A stretch of DNA of 45,079 nt, from positions 1-45,079 of the forward strand of contig JAUCMV010000021.1 of the NCBI GenBank assembly GCA_030435675.1, written 5' to 3'. How positions within the stretch are numbered: position 1 is the stretch's first letter; every line of letters starts with the position of its first letter. Below are positions 8,480 to 15,957 of this stretch, piece after piece. The notes under the pieces were generated by a model. It searched no databases. It was given only the letters and a program-made list of their open reading frames with translations, and had not been told where the DNA came from. Made by a program: the position numbers and the translations under genes. This DNA comes from Steinernema hermaphroditum (lineage: Eukaryota > Nematoda > Chromadorea > Rhabditida > Steinernematidae).

Positions 8480-10782
8480 TGGCTGATTATCAGACAATCA
8501 TGCGAGCACTGCGCAATGCTCATGCTGCGGGTGACACCGCCGCCGCAAAGCGTCTTGCGCAGATGGCGAAAGCGGCGCAAGCTGCACCGCCTGCCGTTGC
8601 TCCTGAAGACGTGAGAGATGAGCGCGGCGTGCCGGGGGGCGTGCATACGCCTGAGACACAGACACAGACACCTGCCTCTACCGAATTCGGTGAGCCGGGG
8701 TTTGTGCGCGGCACTAACGCATTTCTGTCTGGGGCTAATCGTGGTCTGGGTTCTATTCTGGACGCGCCTGTCCACATCGCCAATAAAGTTTCGTCACTGG
8801 TTGGCGGAGACGGCGAAACTTTCGGACGTGGTGTTTTCACACCAGCAATGGAAAGTCTGGGAGCGGTGCGCGAGCCTGACCCAGAATATCCTGTCTTAGA
8901 GCGAGTGGGCGAGAATACCGGCGCGGGTATTGGGGCAATTTCCGGCTCGGGATTGCTAAGTACGCTCTTGCGTGGCGGTTCTTTGGCTCCAGCCTTGGGA
9001 AATTCCGGTGCTGTGCAGACCGCCGACAAAGTGCTGTCTGGGGTGGGTAACGCTTCAGCGCAGGCATTGAAAAACCCTGCGGCGCTTGCGGCCACAGAGA
9101 CGGCATTAGGCGCAACATCTGCCGCCGGTGAGTATGCCGGTGGTTATTTCGGGCGTTCGGTCGGTGGAGATACAGGCGAGAAACTTGGTGCAATGGTAGG
9201 CTCTTTGGCCGGTGGTCTTGCCCCTACAGCTATCAAATCCGGTGCGACCGGTCTTGCCCGCAAGAATATGTCTCGCGGTGCGGATGAGGGGCTTACGTCT
9301 GAGCAGACATATGACGCTCTGAAAAAAGCCGGTATTGACCCTTCAGGCGGTCTTGTCGGCAACGAAAGCACAGCGCGGCTTGAAAATACGATGGCGAATG
9401 TGCCGATTGTTGGGGGTAAAATCCGCAACAAGCAGAGCCGCCAGACAAGGCAATTTGGCGAACGTGTGCAGGCTATCGCTGAAGACGTGCGGGGGTATCC
9501 GTCGCATTTGCCGCCTGATCCGCACACAATCGGCACAAAAATCCAGAACAACATTGCCGAGGGAATGCAGACAATTTCGTCTCGGATTGACGCTCTGGAA
9601 GGAAATTTGGGCGCACGCGCAGCCACTGCGAAAACGGCTGTGTCTGTTGGCGGGATTAAGGATGAGCTGGCAAGCCTGTCCGCAAAGTCCACTCCAGACC
9701 AGCAGGCAATTCTGTCTAAGGCTGCGAATGATCTGGACGCTATGCGTGATGTTCCGCTGGATGCGAAACTACATGAAACGCTCATGGGACAGCGCAAAAT
9801 CCTGAAACAGAACCTGCGGAAAGCCCGCACTGCGGCGATGGAAAAGCCAGATGATGTGCAAGTGCTGAAGCAAGAAAAGCTGATGCGCAAAAATCTTGAT
9901 GATCTGGACGCAAAAATTGATGCAAATCTGGGCGTGGATTATACCCGTATGCGTGCTTGGCGCAGCGAGATCGGCGCGAAGACACAGCAGGGCGGCATCA
10001 AAGGTGGCGCAATGAAAAAGACCTATGGCGCGACCACAGAGGCAATTCAGGGCTTCACTGATCGCGCGGGGATGCGTGCGGATTTTGATGACCTTATGGC
10101 TGCGGAAAATGAACTGTACCGCCGCAAGGGTAATCTGTCAGAAGGTGGAGACATCCCGTTTGGCCGGAAACTGACTGAAATGCCGACCGGTAAAGATGTC
10201 TACGACGCAACTATGCGTGCGGGCGTGCAGGCACCTGAAAAACTGGATGTCGTGCGCCGGAACATGGCACCTGAGCAGTGGGATGAGGTTGCCGCAGACA
10301 CGATTGAACATATGGGGCGGGCATTGCCGGGGCGCGAAACCGCTGCGTCTTCGTTCTCTCCTGAGACATTCCTTACCAATTGGAATAAGCTGTCTGCACG
10401 CTCAAAGGAAATTCTTGCGGGCGATGCAGTGTCTGCGCTCGATGATCTGGCCGTGGCTGCAACTTCATTCAGGACACGTTCGTCGGCGGGTAATCCGTCC
10501 GGTTCGGCTTATTCCGGCATGTCCGGGGCGTTCGGGCTTGGCTTGCTCACACATCCGGTCAAAACCGTGTCTGCGATGGGCAGTGCGGGCTTGGTGGGGT
10601 CTGCTGTGTCGAGCGAAGGATTTGCACGGTATTTGGCTGGAAAAGCACCGGATTTGTATAAACGTCTCGCACCGCGTCTTGTCGGTCAGACTGGACGTGC
10701 TTTCGCCGGTCAGACGGATGCTGACGAAAACGCACCTTTAGAGATTACAGTTACGCCAAAGGATAAGCGGAGGCCGCAGTAA
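8479..10782 (+). CDS. Large ejection protein (internal virion protein)
   Basis: 767 residues. A GTG three bases earlier is possible, but the ATG at 8479 overlaps the previous stop and has a GGGGGG ribosome site. The N-terminus, MADYQTIMRALRNAHAAGDT, is the helical A-x-x-A-x-x-AGD type common at the start of phage internal virion proteins. Residues 60-240 carry several Gly/Ala-rich, weakly hydrophobic segments, compatible with insertion into a membrane. Residues 270-570 are a long charged helical part with Arg, Lys and Gln. No lytic transglycosylase motif was seen. The stop overlaps the next start (TAATG). Role by context: channel-forming pilot protein. Confidence 0.62.
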   Translation: MADYQTIMRALRNAHAAGDTAAAKRLAQMAKAAQAAPPAVAPEDVRDERGVPGGVHTPETQTQTPASTEFGEPGFVRGTNAFLSGANRGLGSILDAPVHIANKVSSLVGGDGETFGRGVFTPAMESLGAVREPDPEYPVLERVGENTGAGIGAISGSGLLSTLLRGGSLAPALGNSGAVQTADKVLSGVGNASAQALKNPAALAATETALGATSAAGEYAGGYFGRSVGGDTGEKLGAMVGSLAGGLAPTAIKSGATGLARKNMSRGADEGLTSEQTYDALKKAGIDPSGGLVGNESTARLENTMANVPIVGGKIRNKQSRQTRQFGERVQAIAEDVRGYPSHLPPDPHTIGTKIQNNIAEGMQTISSRIDALEGNLGARAATAKTAVSVGGIKDELASLSAKSTPDQQAILSKAANDLDAMRDVPLDAKLHETLMGQRKILKQNLRKARTAAMEKPDDVQVLKQEKLMRKNLDDLDAKIDANLGVDYTRMRAWRSEIGAKTQQGGIKGGAMKKTYGATTEAIQGFTDRAGMRADFDDLMAAENELYRRKGNLSEGGDIPFGRKLTEMPTGKDVYDATMRAGVQAPEKLDVVRRNMAPEQWDEVAADTIEHMGRALPGRETAASSFSPETFLTNWNKLSARSKEILAGDAVSALDDLAVAATSFRTRSSAGNPSGSAYSGMSGAFGLGLLTHPVKTVSAMGSAGLVGSAVSSEGFARYLAGKAPDLYKRLAPRLVGQTGRAFAGQTDADENAPLEITVTPKDKRRPQ

Positions 10783-11771
10783 TGGCTTTGAAGTTTTATA
10801 ATAAAGGCCAAGAGGGTGTTTCCGAGCAAATCCGGCAGGCTGTGCTTAAAGCTGGCGAACAGATGGGCGGTCGTGACTTCGGGGTTACGTCCGGCTATCG
10901 TTCGCCAGAGCACAATGCCCGTGTCGGTGGCGCGAAGCAGTCATATCATACCCGTGGGCAGGCTATGGATATCGACTTGCGCGGCATGTCTGACCAAGAG
11001 CGCGGACAGCTTGTGCAGCTTCTGGCCGGTCAGGGCGTTGGTGGCTTCATCACTTATTCCAATTCACCGCACATGCTGCATATTGATATGCGGCAGACTG
11101 CGGACGGCAAACCACACTTTATGCACGACCGCAGCGCGGCAAACATTGGACGTGCTCCAGCGTGGTTGCAGCAGATAGCCACGGGGAAAGTGCAGGAGTT
11201 GCCGGAAGGTGCTGAAACACAAAGAGCGTCTACGGGCTTAGGCGAATTGCTCGGCGGCAAATCCCCGAATGAGTATCTTGCCGATAAGGCCGTTGCTTCT
11301 GCCCCTGTTCGTAATGTTGCTTCGCAAACAGCCCCCGCAACGATGAATGCGGCCTTGATGAACCAGACACCGATTGAGGGGCAGGCAGCTAAATTCACCC
11401 CACCGCCTTCAGTTGAGGACATGCGGCCAGATGCGAGAGCGGCAATGTTTGCGCCTGCCACGTCTGGGGCTTTGCCGTTCCAGCTTAACAACAACGACAA
11501 TTCAGGTCTGGGAGATATGTTTGCGGGGCTGTCTAACAATCTCACCGCGGACAAAGCCACGACCGGTTTTAAAACACCTGAGCAAATCCCGACCGATGAT
11601 CTTTTGCAGTTACCGGAATTCAGGACTGCCGTGCCGGACATTAAAGCGCCGGAGCTGCAAAATCCGAATGACACCGCGAATACTTTGGCTGAGGTATTCA
11701 CGAAATTGCAGACGCCGCAAAGGCCGTTTGAAAGCATGTTCCGGCCATCACGGAAGCAAAATTTTGTGTAG
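10782..11771 (+). CDS. Virion-associated M15-type peptidoglycan peptidase
   Basis: 329 residues with a GGAGG site. The N-terminal 130 residues match the Peptidase_M15_3 type (zinc D,D-carboxypeptidase/endopeptidase): TSGYRSPEHN near residues 36-45, then SYHTRGQAMDIDL with zinc ligands H56 and D63, then HIDMR with H100. The family cuts the D-Ala peptide bonds of peptidoglycan. Residues 135-329 are a Pro/Ala/Thr-rich tail without a recognised domain, perhaps an anchor in the particle. Placed last in the ejection block, it more likely opens the cell wall at infection than at lysis. attP follows directly. Confidence 0.82.
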   Translation: MALKFYNKGQEGVSEQIRQAVLKAGEQMGGRDFGVTSGYRSPEHNARVGGAKQSYHTRGQAMDIDLRGMSDQERGQLVQLLAGQGVGGFITYSNSPHMLHIDMRQTADGKPHFMHDRSAANIGRAPAWLQQIATGKVQELPEGAETQRASTGLGELLGGKSPNEYLADKAVASAPVRNVASQTAPATMNAALMNQTPIEGQAAKFTPPPSVEDMRPDARAAMFAPATSGALPFQLNNNDNSGLGDMFAGLSNNLTADKATTGFKTPEQIPTDDLLQLPEFRTAVPDIKAPELQNPNDTANTLAEVFTKLQTPQRPFESMFRPSRKQNFV

Positions 11772-11873
11772 ACGACAAAGACACACAAAGACAACAAACG
11801 GCTTTTGAAAAGCAAAACACCATAATTGCCCAAAAACAGGCAGTGCTGCGATAGTGCAGAAACGCGGCACTAA

Positions 11874-12022
11874 GACACAATGTTGTGTCGTGTCTGTCTG
11901 TGTATTTATCAATGATTTCAAGGGGTTATTGGTGCCGCTTATAGGATTCGAACCTACGACCCCATCATTACGAAAGATGCGTGTCTGTCATGTTGTGTCT
12001 ACGTGAAGACATGACACAACAT
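11874..12022. repeat. TGTTGTGTC repeats around attP (candidate arm-type sites)
   Basis: TGTTGTGTC occurs at 11881-11889, 11991-11999 and, inverted, at 12013-12021. The first is part of a perfect palindrome (GACACAA-TG-TTGTGTC, 11874-11889). The other two form a 10-bp inverted repeat, 11990-11999 and 12013-12022. The placement on both sides of the core fits integrase, excisionase or IHF arm sites. Confidence 0.55.
11930..11979 (-). other. attP: attP core: 3' half of a tRNA-Thr(CGU) gene
   Basis: Read on the minus strand this is the 3' half of a tRNA. From the 5' side: anticodon arm 11979-11963 (stem CATCT/TGATG, loop TTCGTAA, anticodon CGU); variable region GGGTC; T-arm with stem GTAGG/CCTAT and loop TTCGAAT; acceptor strand AAGCGGC; A73; CCA at 11932-11930. 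No D-arm or 5' acceptor strand is found upstream, so it is not a working tRNA gene. Phages that integrate into tRNA genes carry exactly such a 3' fragment so that the target is rebuilt. The stem base before the loop is a T-T mismatch, so the identity with the host gene may end in or near the anticodon loop. Confidence 0.88.
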
Positions 12023-12180
12023 TGTAATCATTGATTTAATTTGTTTTATTGGGATTTTATGCTGTCTATAAGACCGATGTTGTGTGGTGTTTTGCTTTAA
12101 AATTAGTGCCGCGATGCTGCACTGTGCGTCTCTACGCTGCGGTAAAAAACACTCGATCTGTGTCGCATGTGTCGGCACAA

Positions 12181-12206
12181 AATAAAACACCCGCCGGTGG
12201 CGGGTG
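12181..12206 (-). terminator. Terminator of the minus-strand lysogeny module
   Basis: Perfect 8-bp GC-rich stem (12188-12195 with 12199-12206) with a 3-base loop, followed on the minus strand by a TTTTATT tract. It ends the transcript that leaves the gene at 12216-12980 and shields attP. Confidence 0.85.
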
Positions 12207-12215
12207 CGTTCGATT

Positions 12216-12980
12216 TTATGAGCCTTTGTATATTAAGCTGCGGCTCTGGGCTGCATTTTGTTCATGTTGCTGTATGGCTTTTTCAATCTCATGTTTAAGC
12301 CTTTTGGTGGTGTAGCGCGGCACATCTTCATCGTCGCCCATGAGATTTGCATTGATCTCTTTGAGCCGTTCAACTTCTCGCTCTGCTTTTTCGGCGCGGT
12401 TTTTAAAATCCCGAGTAATTGTGATAGCGTTATCAAGTTGCGATATCTGCCCGATTAAATCACTAAGCGGTTGGAAAGTTTTATTTTCAAAGAAATGCTC
12501 TCGCACATAGTTGTTAAGCAGAGTGTTAATTTCCTTTTTAGCCTTCTCAAGCTCACCAGATAGTGAAATGGCAAGGTTTTTCCAATCGTCGCGCGATTGC
12601 TTACTGTCATCTAATGATGTGTTCAGGAAACTGAAAATCGCTGCGGCTTCGGAGTGAAGGACGTATTCTCCGTCTTTGTGTTCAATCATCTTGTGGTGGT
12701 TCGGATATTCGCAATGCTTCCAGCGCACCAACCCCGCCAGCGGATCGGCGGCAAGGGTGTGCGTACTATGCACATCCTTTGCAGAAGGTGATGAGCGGGT
12801 GTTCCAACTGTGGGCAGCGGCGCTTGGCTTTTTATATTCGCGAGTAGTTAGCCCGCAAACTTTGCACTCTACCCGCTCACGATACCATTTGGACGGGCAA
12901 ACTTTTCCACGCACACCACTGCGGCGGATAAGTCTTGCAGCACCTTCACAAGAAAAACACGGTTTCAAATCAGTTGCCAT
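12216..12980 (-). CDS. Lar-like zinc-ribbon protein with C-terminal coiled coil
   Basis: 254 residues from the ATG at 12980, which has an AAGGA site 7 bases upstream; a longer frame to 13073 has no such support. The N-terminus (LKPCFSC...CKVCG, Cys 8, 11, 39 and 42, ending in SWNTR near residue 58) follows the pattern of the Lar restriction-alleviation family. Residues 150-254 are a charged coiled coil with several heptads. Lar from Rac modulates type I restriction. Most phage Lar-like proteins are much shorter, so the long C-terminal extension is unusual. Its gene overlaps the upstream membrane-protein gene by 11 bases. The function here is inferred only. Confidence 0.6.
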   Translation of the reverse strand: MATDLKPCFSCEGAARLIRRSGVRGKVCPSKWYRERVECKVCGLTTREYKKPSAAAHSWNTRSSPSAKDVHSTHTLAADPLAGLVRWKHCEYPNHHKMIEHKDGEYVLHSEAAAIFSFLNTSLDDSKQSRDDWKNLAISLSGELEKAKKEINTLLNNYVREHFFENKTFQPLSDLIGQISQLDNAITITRDFKNRAEKAEREVERLKEINANLMGDDEDVPRYTTKRLKHEIEKAIQQHEQNAAQSRSLIYKGS

Positions 12981-13182
12981 GTTGCTGTCCTTCCAAAGTG
13001 GAGCCGCAGTAATTCTGCATCTTGGATGTGAGAACCATCGGCAGGACAATCGGCCAACCCAAACCCGCACCAAAGGCTTTTATCTCGGCGCTTGGTACGC
13101 AATTCAGATGCGCCACAGCCAGATATCCGCCTGCAAAAGACATGCCTGCGACCATATAAAACAAAGCAAATACCAGCTTCAT
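12970..13182 (-). CDS. Small membrane protein
   Basis: 70 residues with a GGGGAG ribosome site. The N-terminal segment (residues 3-25) is hydrophobic and could be a membrane anchor or signal. A second weaker hydrophobic stretch lies at residues 36-52, and there are two Cys. The start overlaps the stop of the lipoprotein gene before it (ATGA), and its stop overlaps the next gene, so the four genes from 13911 down to 12216 are one translationally coupled unit. Family not recognised. A role at the envelope of the lysogen (for instance exclusion) is speculation. Confidence 0.6.
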   Translation of the reverse strand: MKLVFALFYMVAGMSFAGGYLAVAHLNCVPSAEIKAFGAGLGWPIVLPMVLTSKMQNYCGSTLEGQQHGN

Positions 13183-13589
13183 TTTATCAGCTCCCCAACG
13201 TCTCCGCGAAAATCAACGTCTGGGATGATGGTCTGCGGCTTGAAGGTTACGCGGTAGTGATACGCGCTGACATTGGCGCTATCCAACTGCTCGACAAACG
13301 CGCTGGTATTGTCAGATAAAACCAACGTATGCCGCTTATAACCTTTCGGCGCTGTCTTGCAGATGACATTAAAGGCAGTACCTTTTTCGTTCAAATCCAT
13401 CGAACAAAGGCCTTCGATGGTTAGCATGTAGCTGTCTGTAATGCCGTTATAAAAAACGATGCGCCGGTTGATTTCAAAATTATCGGCGGCTTTTTTAATG
13501 TTGTGCGACGCCACATCTGCGTCATTACAGGCGGCGAGAGCAGCGAGGCTTAACAACGCCAGCAATTTGAATTTGCGGTTCTTATTCAT
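13179..13589 (-). CDS. Beta-sandwich lipoprotein
   Basis: 136 residues from the ATG at 13589. The frame is open further upstream, but the signal sequence begins here: a Lys/Arg-rich start, a hydrophobic core and LAALAAC as lipobox, with Cys near residue 20. The segment NFEINRRIVFYNGI, followed by a C-x-V-x-C-K type stretch and YHYRVTFKP, is the conserved signature of the phage protein annotated as beta-sandwich lipoprotein. The mature protein would be anchored in the membrane on the periplasmic side. Its precise function is not established; the place in the prophage-expressed strand fits lysogenic conversion or superinfection exclusion. Confidence 0.78.
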   Translation of the reverse strand: MNKNRKFKLLALLSLAALAACNDADVASHNIKKAADNFEINRRIVFYNGITDSYMLTIEGLCSMDLNEKGTAFNVICKTAPKGYKRHTLVLSDNTSAFVEQLDSANVSAYHYRVTFKPQTIIPDVDFRGDVGELIK

Positions 13590-13911
13590 GGGTGTGATTT
13601 CCTGTCTGAGAGCAAGGTGATTGGAATGTCTCGGTCGGCGCGAAAGGATTGGTTGCGTCTCGTTCACCGACATTTGCAGTGGCGTTTTTCCGTTCTTGGG
13701 CTTTCAGATACGCGCTGCCGTTTTCCCGCACCCATTCTTTGACCAGAACCACAGACATGAAATACACGCCGCAGCCGATGAAATGGCCGCTTCTGCTGTG
13801 TTTGGTGAAGGTGATTGCGGGGGTTAATTCTTTGCCCCGATACGCAAAAATTTTGGACTTGAAGACCGCAAAGTGCCAAGGGGATTTTGTTGTGATCGTT
13901 TGGGGCTGCAT
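13582..13911 (-). CDS. Hypothetical protein
   Basis: 109 residues, family not recognised. It has a short hydrophobic stretch in the middle (residues 43-58, HFIGCGVYFMSVVLV) and a Thr/Asn-rich C-terminus. A GTGAGG site precedes the ATG, and the stop overlaps the lipoprotein start (ATGA), which supports it as a real gene. It is the first gene after the terminator at 13935-13959, so a promoter must lie in the short gap or the terminator must leak. Confidence 0.55.
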   Translation of the reverse strand: MQPQTITTKSPWHFAVFKSKIFAYRGKELTPAITFTKHSRSGHFIGCGVYFMSVVLVKEWVRENGSAYLKAQERKNATANVGERDATNPFAPTETFQSPCSQTGNHTHE

Positions 13912-13934
13912 CTAAAAACCTCACGATTGATATG

Positions 13935-13959
13935 AAAAAGGCGGCGCGTAAGCGCCGCC
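13935..13959 (-). terminator. Terminator of the AAA+ ATPase gene
   Basis: Perfect 8-bp stem GGCGGCGC/GCGCCGCC (13940-13947 with 13952-13959) with a 4-base loop, followed on the minus strand by TTTTT (13939-13935). It lies just after the ATPase stop at 13972. Confidence 0.9.
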
Positions 13960-13971
13960 GTTCTCGGGTTA

Positions 13972-15546
13972 TTAGTCTTCGACTGCTTCCAGCACTCTTT
14001 CACCAACTTCGACCGCGCGTGTGGCCTGCTTGTGGGCTTTGTTTGCGCTGTCTGCGGCACCGGCAACCATTCCGGCAAGAGTTTCCACGTTGCCGTTTGC
14101 GCGGCGCAACTGCTTAGACAGACCGGCATTCACGCTCTGCAATGCAGTGTTGGTTGCCACGTCTTCATTGTTGTTCAGAGCGGAACCAAGCAGACCGATA
14201 AGACCTTCGCTGAACATTTCAGCAGGTGTCTTTTCGCCTTTCTTCGGTTCGAGCAGAGCAACGTGACGCTTCATGCCAATTGCGCTGATATACAGATCAT
14301 CCGGTGTAAGGTTCGTCCGGCCTTCGGTCAGCATGGACAGCTTGGCGCGTTCCACGACTTCACGGATAGACGCAGGGATCATACCGGAGGTTACATCGCC
14401 GATTTCAGACAGGTCTGCATCAACAGCAAGCAGATTACCTGCATAGGTGCGCAGGATACGTTCTGCTGTCTCCGCGTCTGGGGCGTCAATGGAAATGACC
14501 GCATCGAAACGACCGGGGCGAAGCAATGCACGGTCAATTTTTTCAATGTGGTTTGTCGTCAAGACAACCATCATTTCCATTTCTTTCGAGATCAGGCCGT
14601 CCAGCAGGTTAACCAGATCGTTTACGTCTTCGTCTTCACGATCCGCTGCACGGTCGATGTCTTCAGCGAAGATCACGCAAGGCTGATAGGTACGGGCAAA
14701 TTCAATTGCTGACTTCAAGCCCTGAGAGCGGTTGAGCATAATAAATGTCCAGCCGTTATCGGTCGCAACCTTGGCAGAGACACGGGAAGTGAGAGACTTA
14801 CCGGTGCCGTACTTGCCTTCGAGCAGAATGCCACGTTTCAGCGGAATACGATTTGCGCGGCATTCGGCAGTGTGCTTCAGCGGTGCAAGAATATTCGTGC
14901 GGATCAGAGCTTCTGTTTCGCGGGTGTGGATCATATCCCCTTCATTGACGCGGGTCAGGTCGAGGAATTCCGGCTGTTCGCTCAGTTCCAGATCGCCATC
15001 ACTGTCCACGTTGAGACGAATAGCCTTGCCGCGATACACAGAGGCAGTGCTAATCAATTCACGGGCGCGGTTCGCAATCTCTACAAGACGCGCACGGTCA
15101 CGTTTGCGGACTGTGCCTTGTACAATCGTGCCACCGGGGAACATGCTGACGTAGACAGGGCTTGAAACCCCCGGCAAAGACATCTGACCTGCCGGAACCT
15201 GAATACGGTCATTTGCACCGGCACCGGTATGGACAGTCACAAAGTCCGGTTTGATTTCACCGAAAAATGTCTTGATGCCTTCAGACAGCACAACGCCGTA
15301 GATTTCCTGCATGGCACGATAAACTGCAACCAGAGTATCCCAAGGTGCGCCTTTGATGATTTCGCGCACATCGAATTCCTGATTTTCCTGATCGCGGACA
15401 CGCGCCAGAGTGTTGATCGCGTCGTCATAATCCATGTTCTGCGGATCAGAAGGCAGTTTGATTTCTTTGCCTTCATGCTTGATCTGGGTGTCGATTTTTG
15501 TCCAGTCAGTGTTCTGGGCGACGACGTTCTGTGTAATGGCGTTCAT
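13972..15546 (-). CDS. CDC48/FtsH-type AAA+ ATPase
   Basis: 524 residues. One AAA+ module: Walker A GKYGTGKS (residues 244-251), Walker B VIFAEDID (291-298), sensor 1 TTN (330-332), and the arginine-finger segment ALLRPGRFD (340-348), which is the form seen in the classical AAA clade (FtsH, CDC48, proteasomal ATPases). There is no protease motif (HExxH) and no membrane segment. Residues 1-200 are a strand-containing N-domain that I do not recognise. The C-terminal 100 residues are helical. All catalytic residues are present, so it is probably an active unfoldase or remodeller. The leader CAAGGAAACA and the palindrome upstream are shared with the CobS-like gene. Confidence 0.85.
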   Translation of the reverse strand: MNAITQNVVAQNTDWTKIDTQIKHEGKEIKLPSDPQNMDYDDAINTLARVRDQENQEFDVREIIKGAPWDTLVAVYRAMQEIYGVVLSEGIKTFFGEIKPDFVTVHTGAGANDRIQVPAGQMSLPGVSSPVYVSMFPGGTIVQGTVRKRDRARLVEIANRARELISTASVYRGKAIRLNVDSDGDLELSEQPEFLDLTRVNEGDMIHTRETEALIRTNILAPLKHTAECRANRIPLKRGILLEGKYGTGKSLTSRVSAKVATDNGWTFIMLNRSQGLKSAIEFARTYQPCVIFAEDIDRAADREDEDVNDLVNLLDGLISKEMEMMVVLTTNHIEKIDRALLRPGRFDAVISIDAPDAETAERILRTYAGNLLAVDADLSEIGDVTSGMIPASIREVVERAKLSMLTEGRTNLTPDDLYISAIGMKRHVALLEPKKGEKTPAEMFSEGLIGLLGSALNNNEDVATNTALQSVNAGLSKQLRRANGNVETLAGMVAGAADSANKAHKQATRAVEVGERVLEAVED

Positions 15547-15551
15547 TTGGG

Positions 15552-15561
15552 TGTTTCCTTG
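15552..15561 (-). promoter_or_regulatory. Shared leader/ribosome site CAAGGAAACA of the AAA gene
   Basis: The same 10-mer lies before four minus-strand genes: here, at 17741-17750, at 32553-32562 and at 34090-34099. It holds the AAGGA ribosome site, 3-6 bases before the ATG by its 3' end. The identity extends beyond the ribosome-binding core. Confidence 0.65.
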
Positions 15562-15603
15562 TTTTACGTTTGATTTTGAAGATGGTGTTTAGTTGTTGTT
15601 TTA

Positions 15604-15624
15604 TGTCTTCGATATTAGAAGACA
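15604..15624. promoter_or_regulatory. Operator-like palindrome upstream of the AAA gene
   Basis: Perfect 7-bp arms with a 7-base spacer (TGTCTTC-7-GAAGACA), ending 58 bases before the ATPase start. On the minus strand its centre reads TTCTAATATCGAA; the palindrome before the CobS-like gene (34150-34166) reads TTCTAATCGAA. Confidence 0.55.
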
Positions 15625-15633
15625 CGGCGGAAA

Positions 15634-15957
15634 TTAAAGACCGGCAAAATTTGAAATGCGGTCAAGCTGGTGGCTGGAAACGCGCTGTGCTTTTTCAAGC
15701 CGTTCGGTAACAGCGATCAGAGAGTTTAAAACGTCTCTGTCTTGGGCTTCTGAAATTTTACCCGAGCTATCCCCCACCGGAATACCCCCACCCATTAAAG
15801 CGTCGTTTACAGACGTGAGGCGGAGATTTTGGCCGTCAGTTGCGTGGGCAACATCAAGCAGGCGGGTGAGAAGGTCGCGGATATTCGGTTGTTTGCTGGC
15901 AAGTTTCGATGCCGAGGCAGAACTAAGCATTGCCGATGCTCCGAAAGTATCAGACAT
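15634..15957 (-). CDS. Hypothetical protein
   Basis: 107 residues, family not recognised. The N-terminal 25 residues are Ser/Ala-rich. A helical part follows (NIRDLLTRLLDVAHAT), and the last 40 residues form a second helix (LNSLIAVTERLEKAQRVSSHQLDRI). The start is joined to the stop of the Nmad5 gene (TAATG) with an AAGGAAG site, so the two are translated together. Probably cytoplasmic. Confidence 0.6.
   Translation of the reverse strand: MSDTFGASAMLSSASASKLASKQPNIRDLLTRLLDVAHATDGQNLRLTSVNDALMGGGIPVGDSSGKISEAQDRDVLNSLIAVTERLEKAQRVSSHQLDRISNFAGL

Larger units (their letters stand above)
11863..12113. repeat. Inverted TAGTGCCGCG pair flanking the attP core
   Basis: The word appears as its complement at 11863-11872 and directly at 12104-12113, so the pair flanks the core on both sides. 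A one-mismatch relative (AGTGCTGCGAT) is at 11842-11852. Two further tandem copies of AGTGCCGCGAT lie at 34955-34965 and 34967-34977. They may be integrase arm sites or sites for another phage protein. Confidence 0.5.
11772..12180. other. Non-coding attachment region
   Basis: About 400 bases without a convincing gene. It holds the tRNA-derived core (11930-11979) and, on both sides of it, repeated TGTTGTGTC and TAGTGCCGCG words in direct and inverted orientation. The short plus-strand open frame at 12049-12315 is a shadow of the minus-strand gene. No clear terminator was seen for the virion operon that ends at 11771. Confidence 0.7.

Noticed and set aside
9144..9890. 248-residue minus-strand frame in the large ejection gene
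   Set aside because: Ser/Arg/Cys-rich shadow; the plus-strand frame has the coherent protein and coupled starts and stops.
11930..11979. A functional tRNA-Thr gene
   Set aside because: Only the 3' half is present; no D-arm or 5' acceptor strand is found, so it is read as attP.
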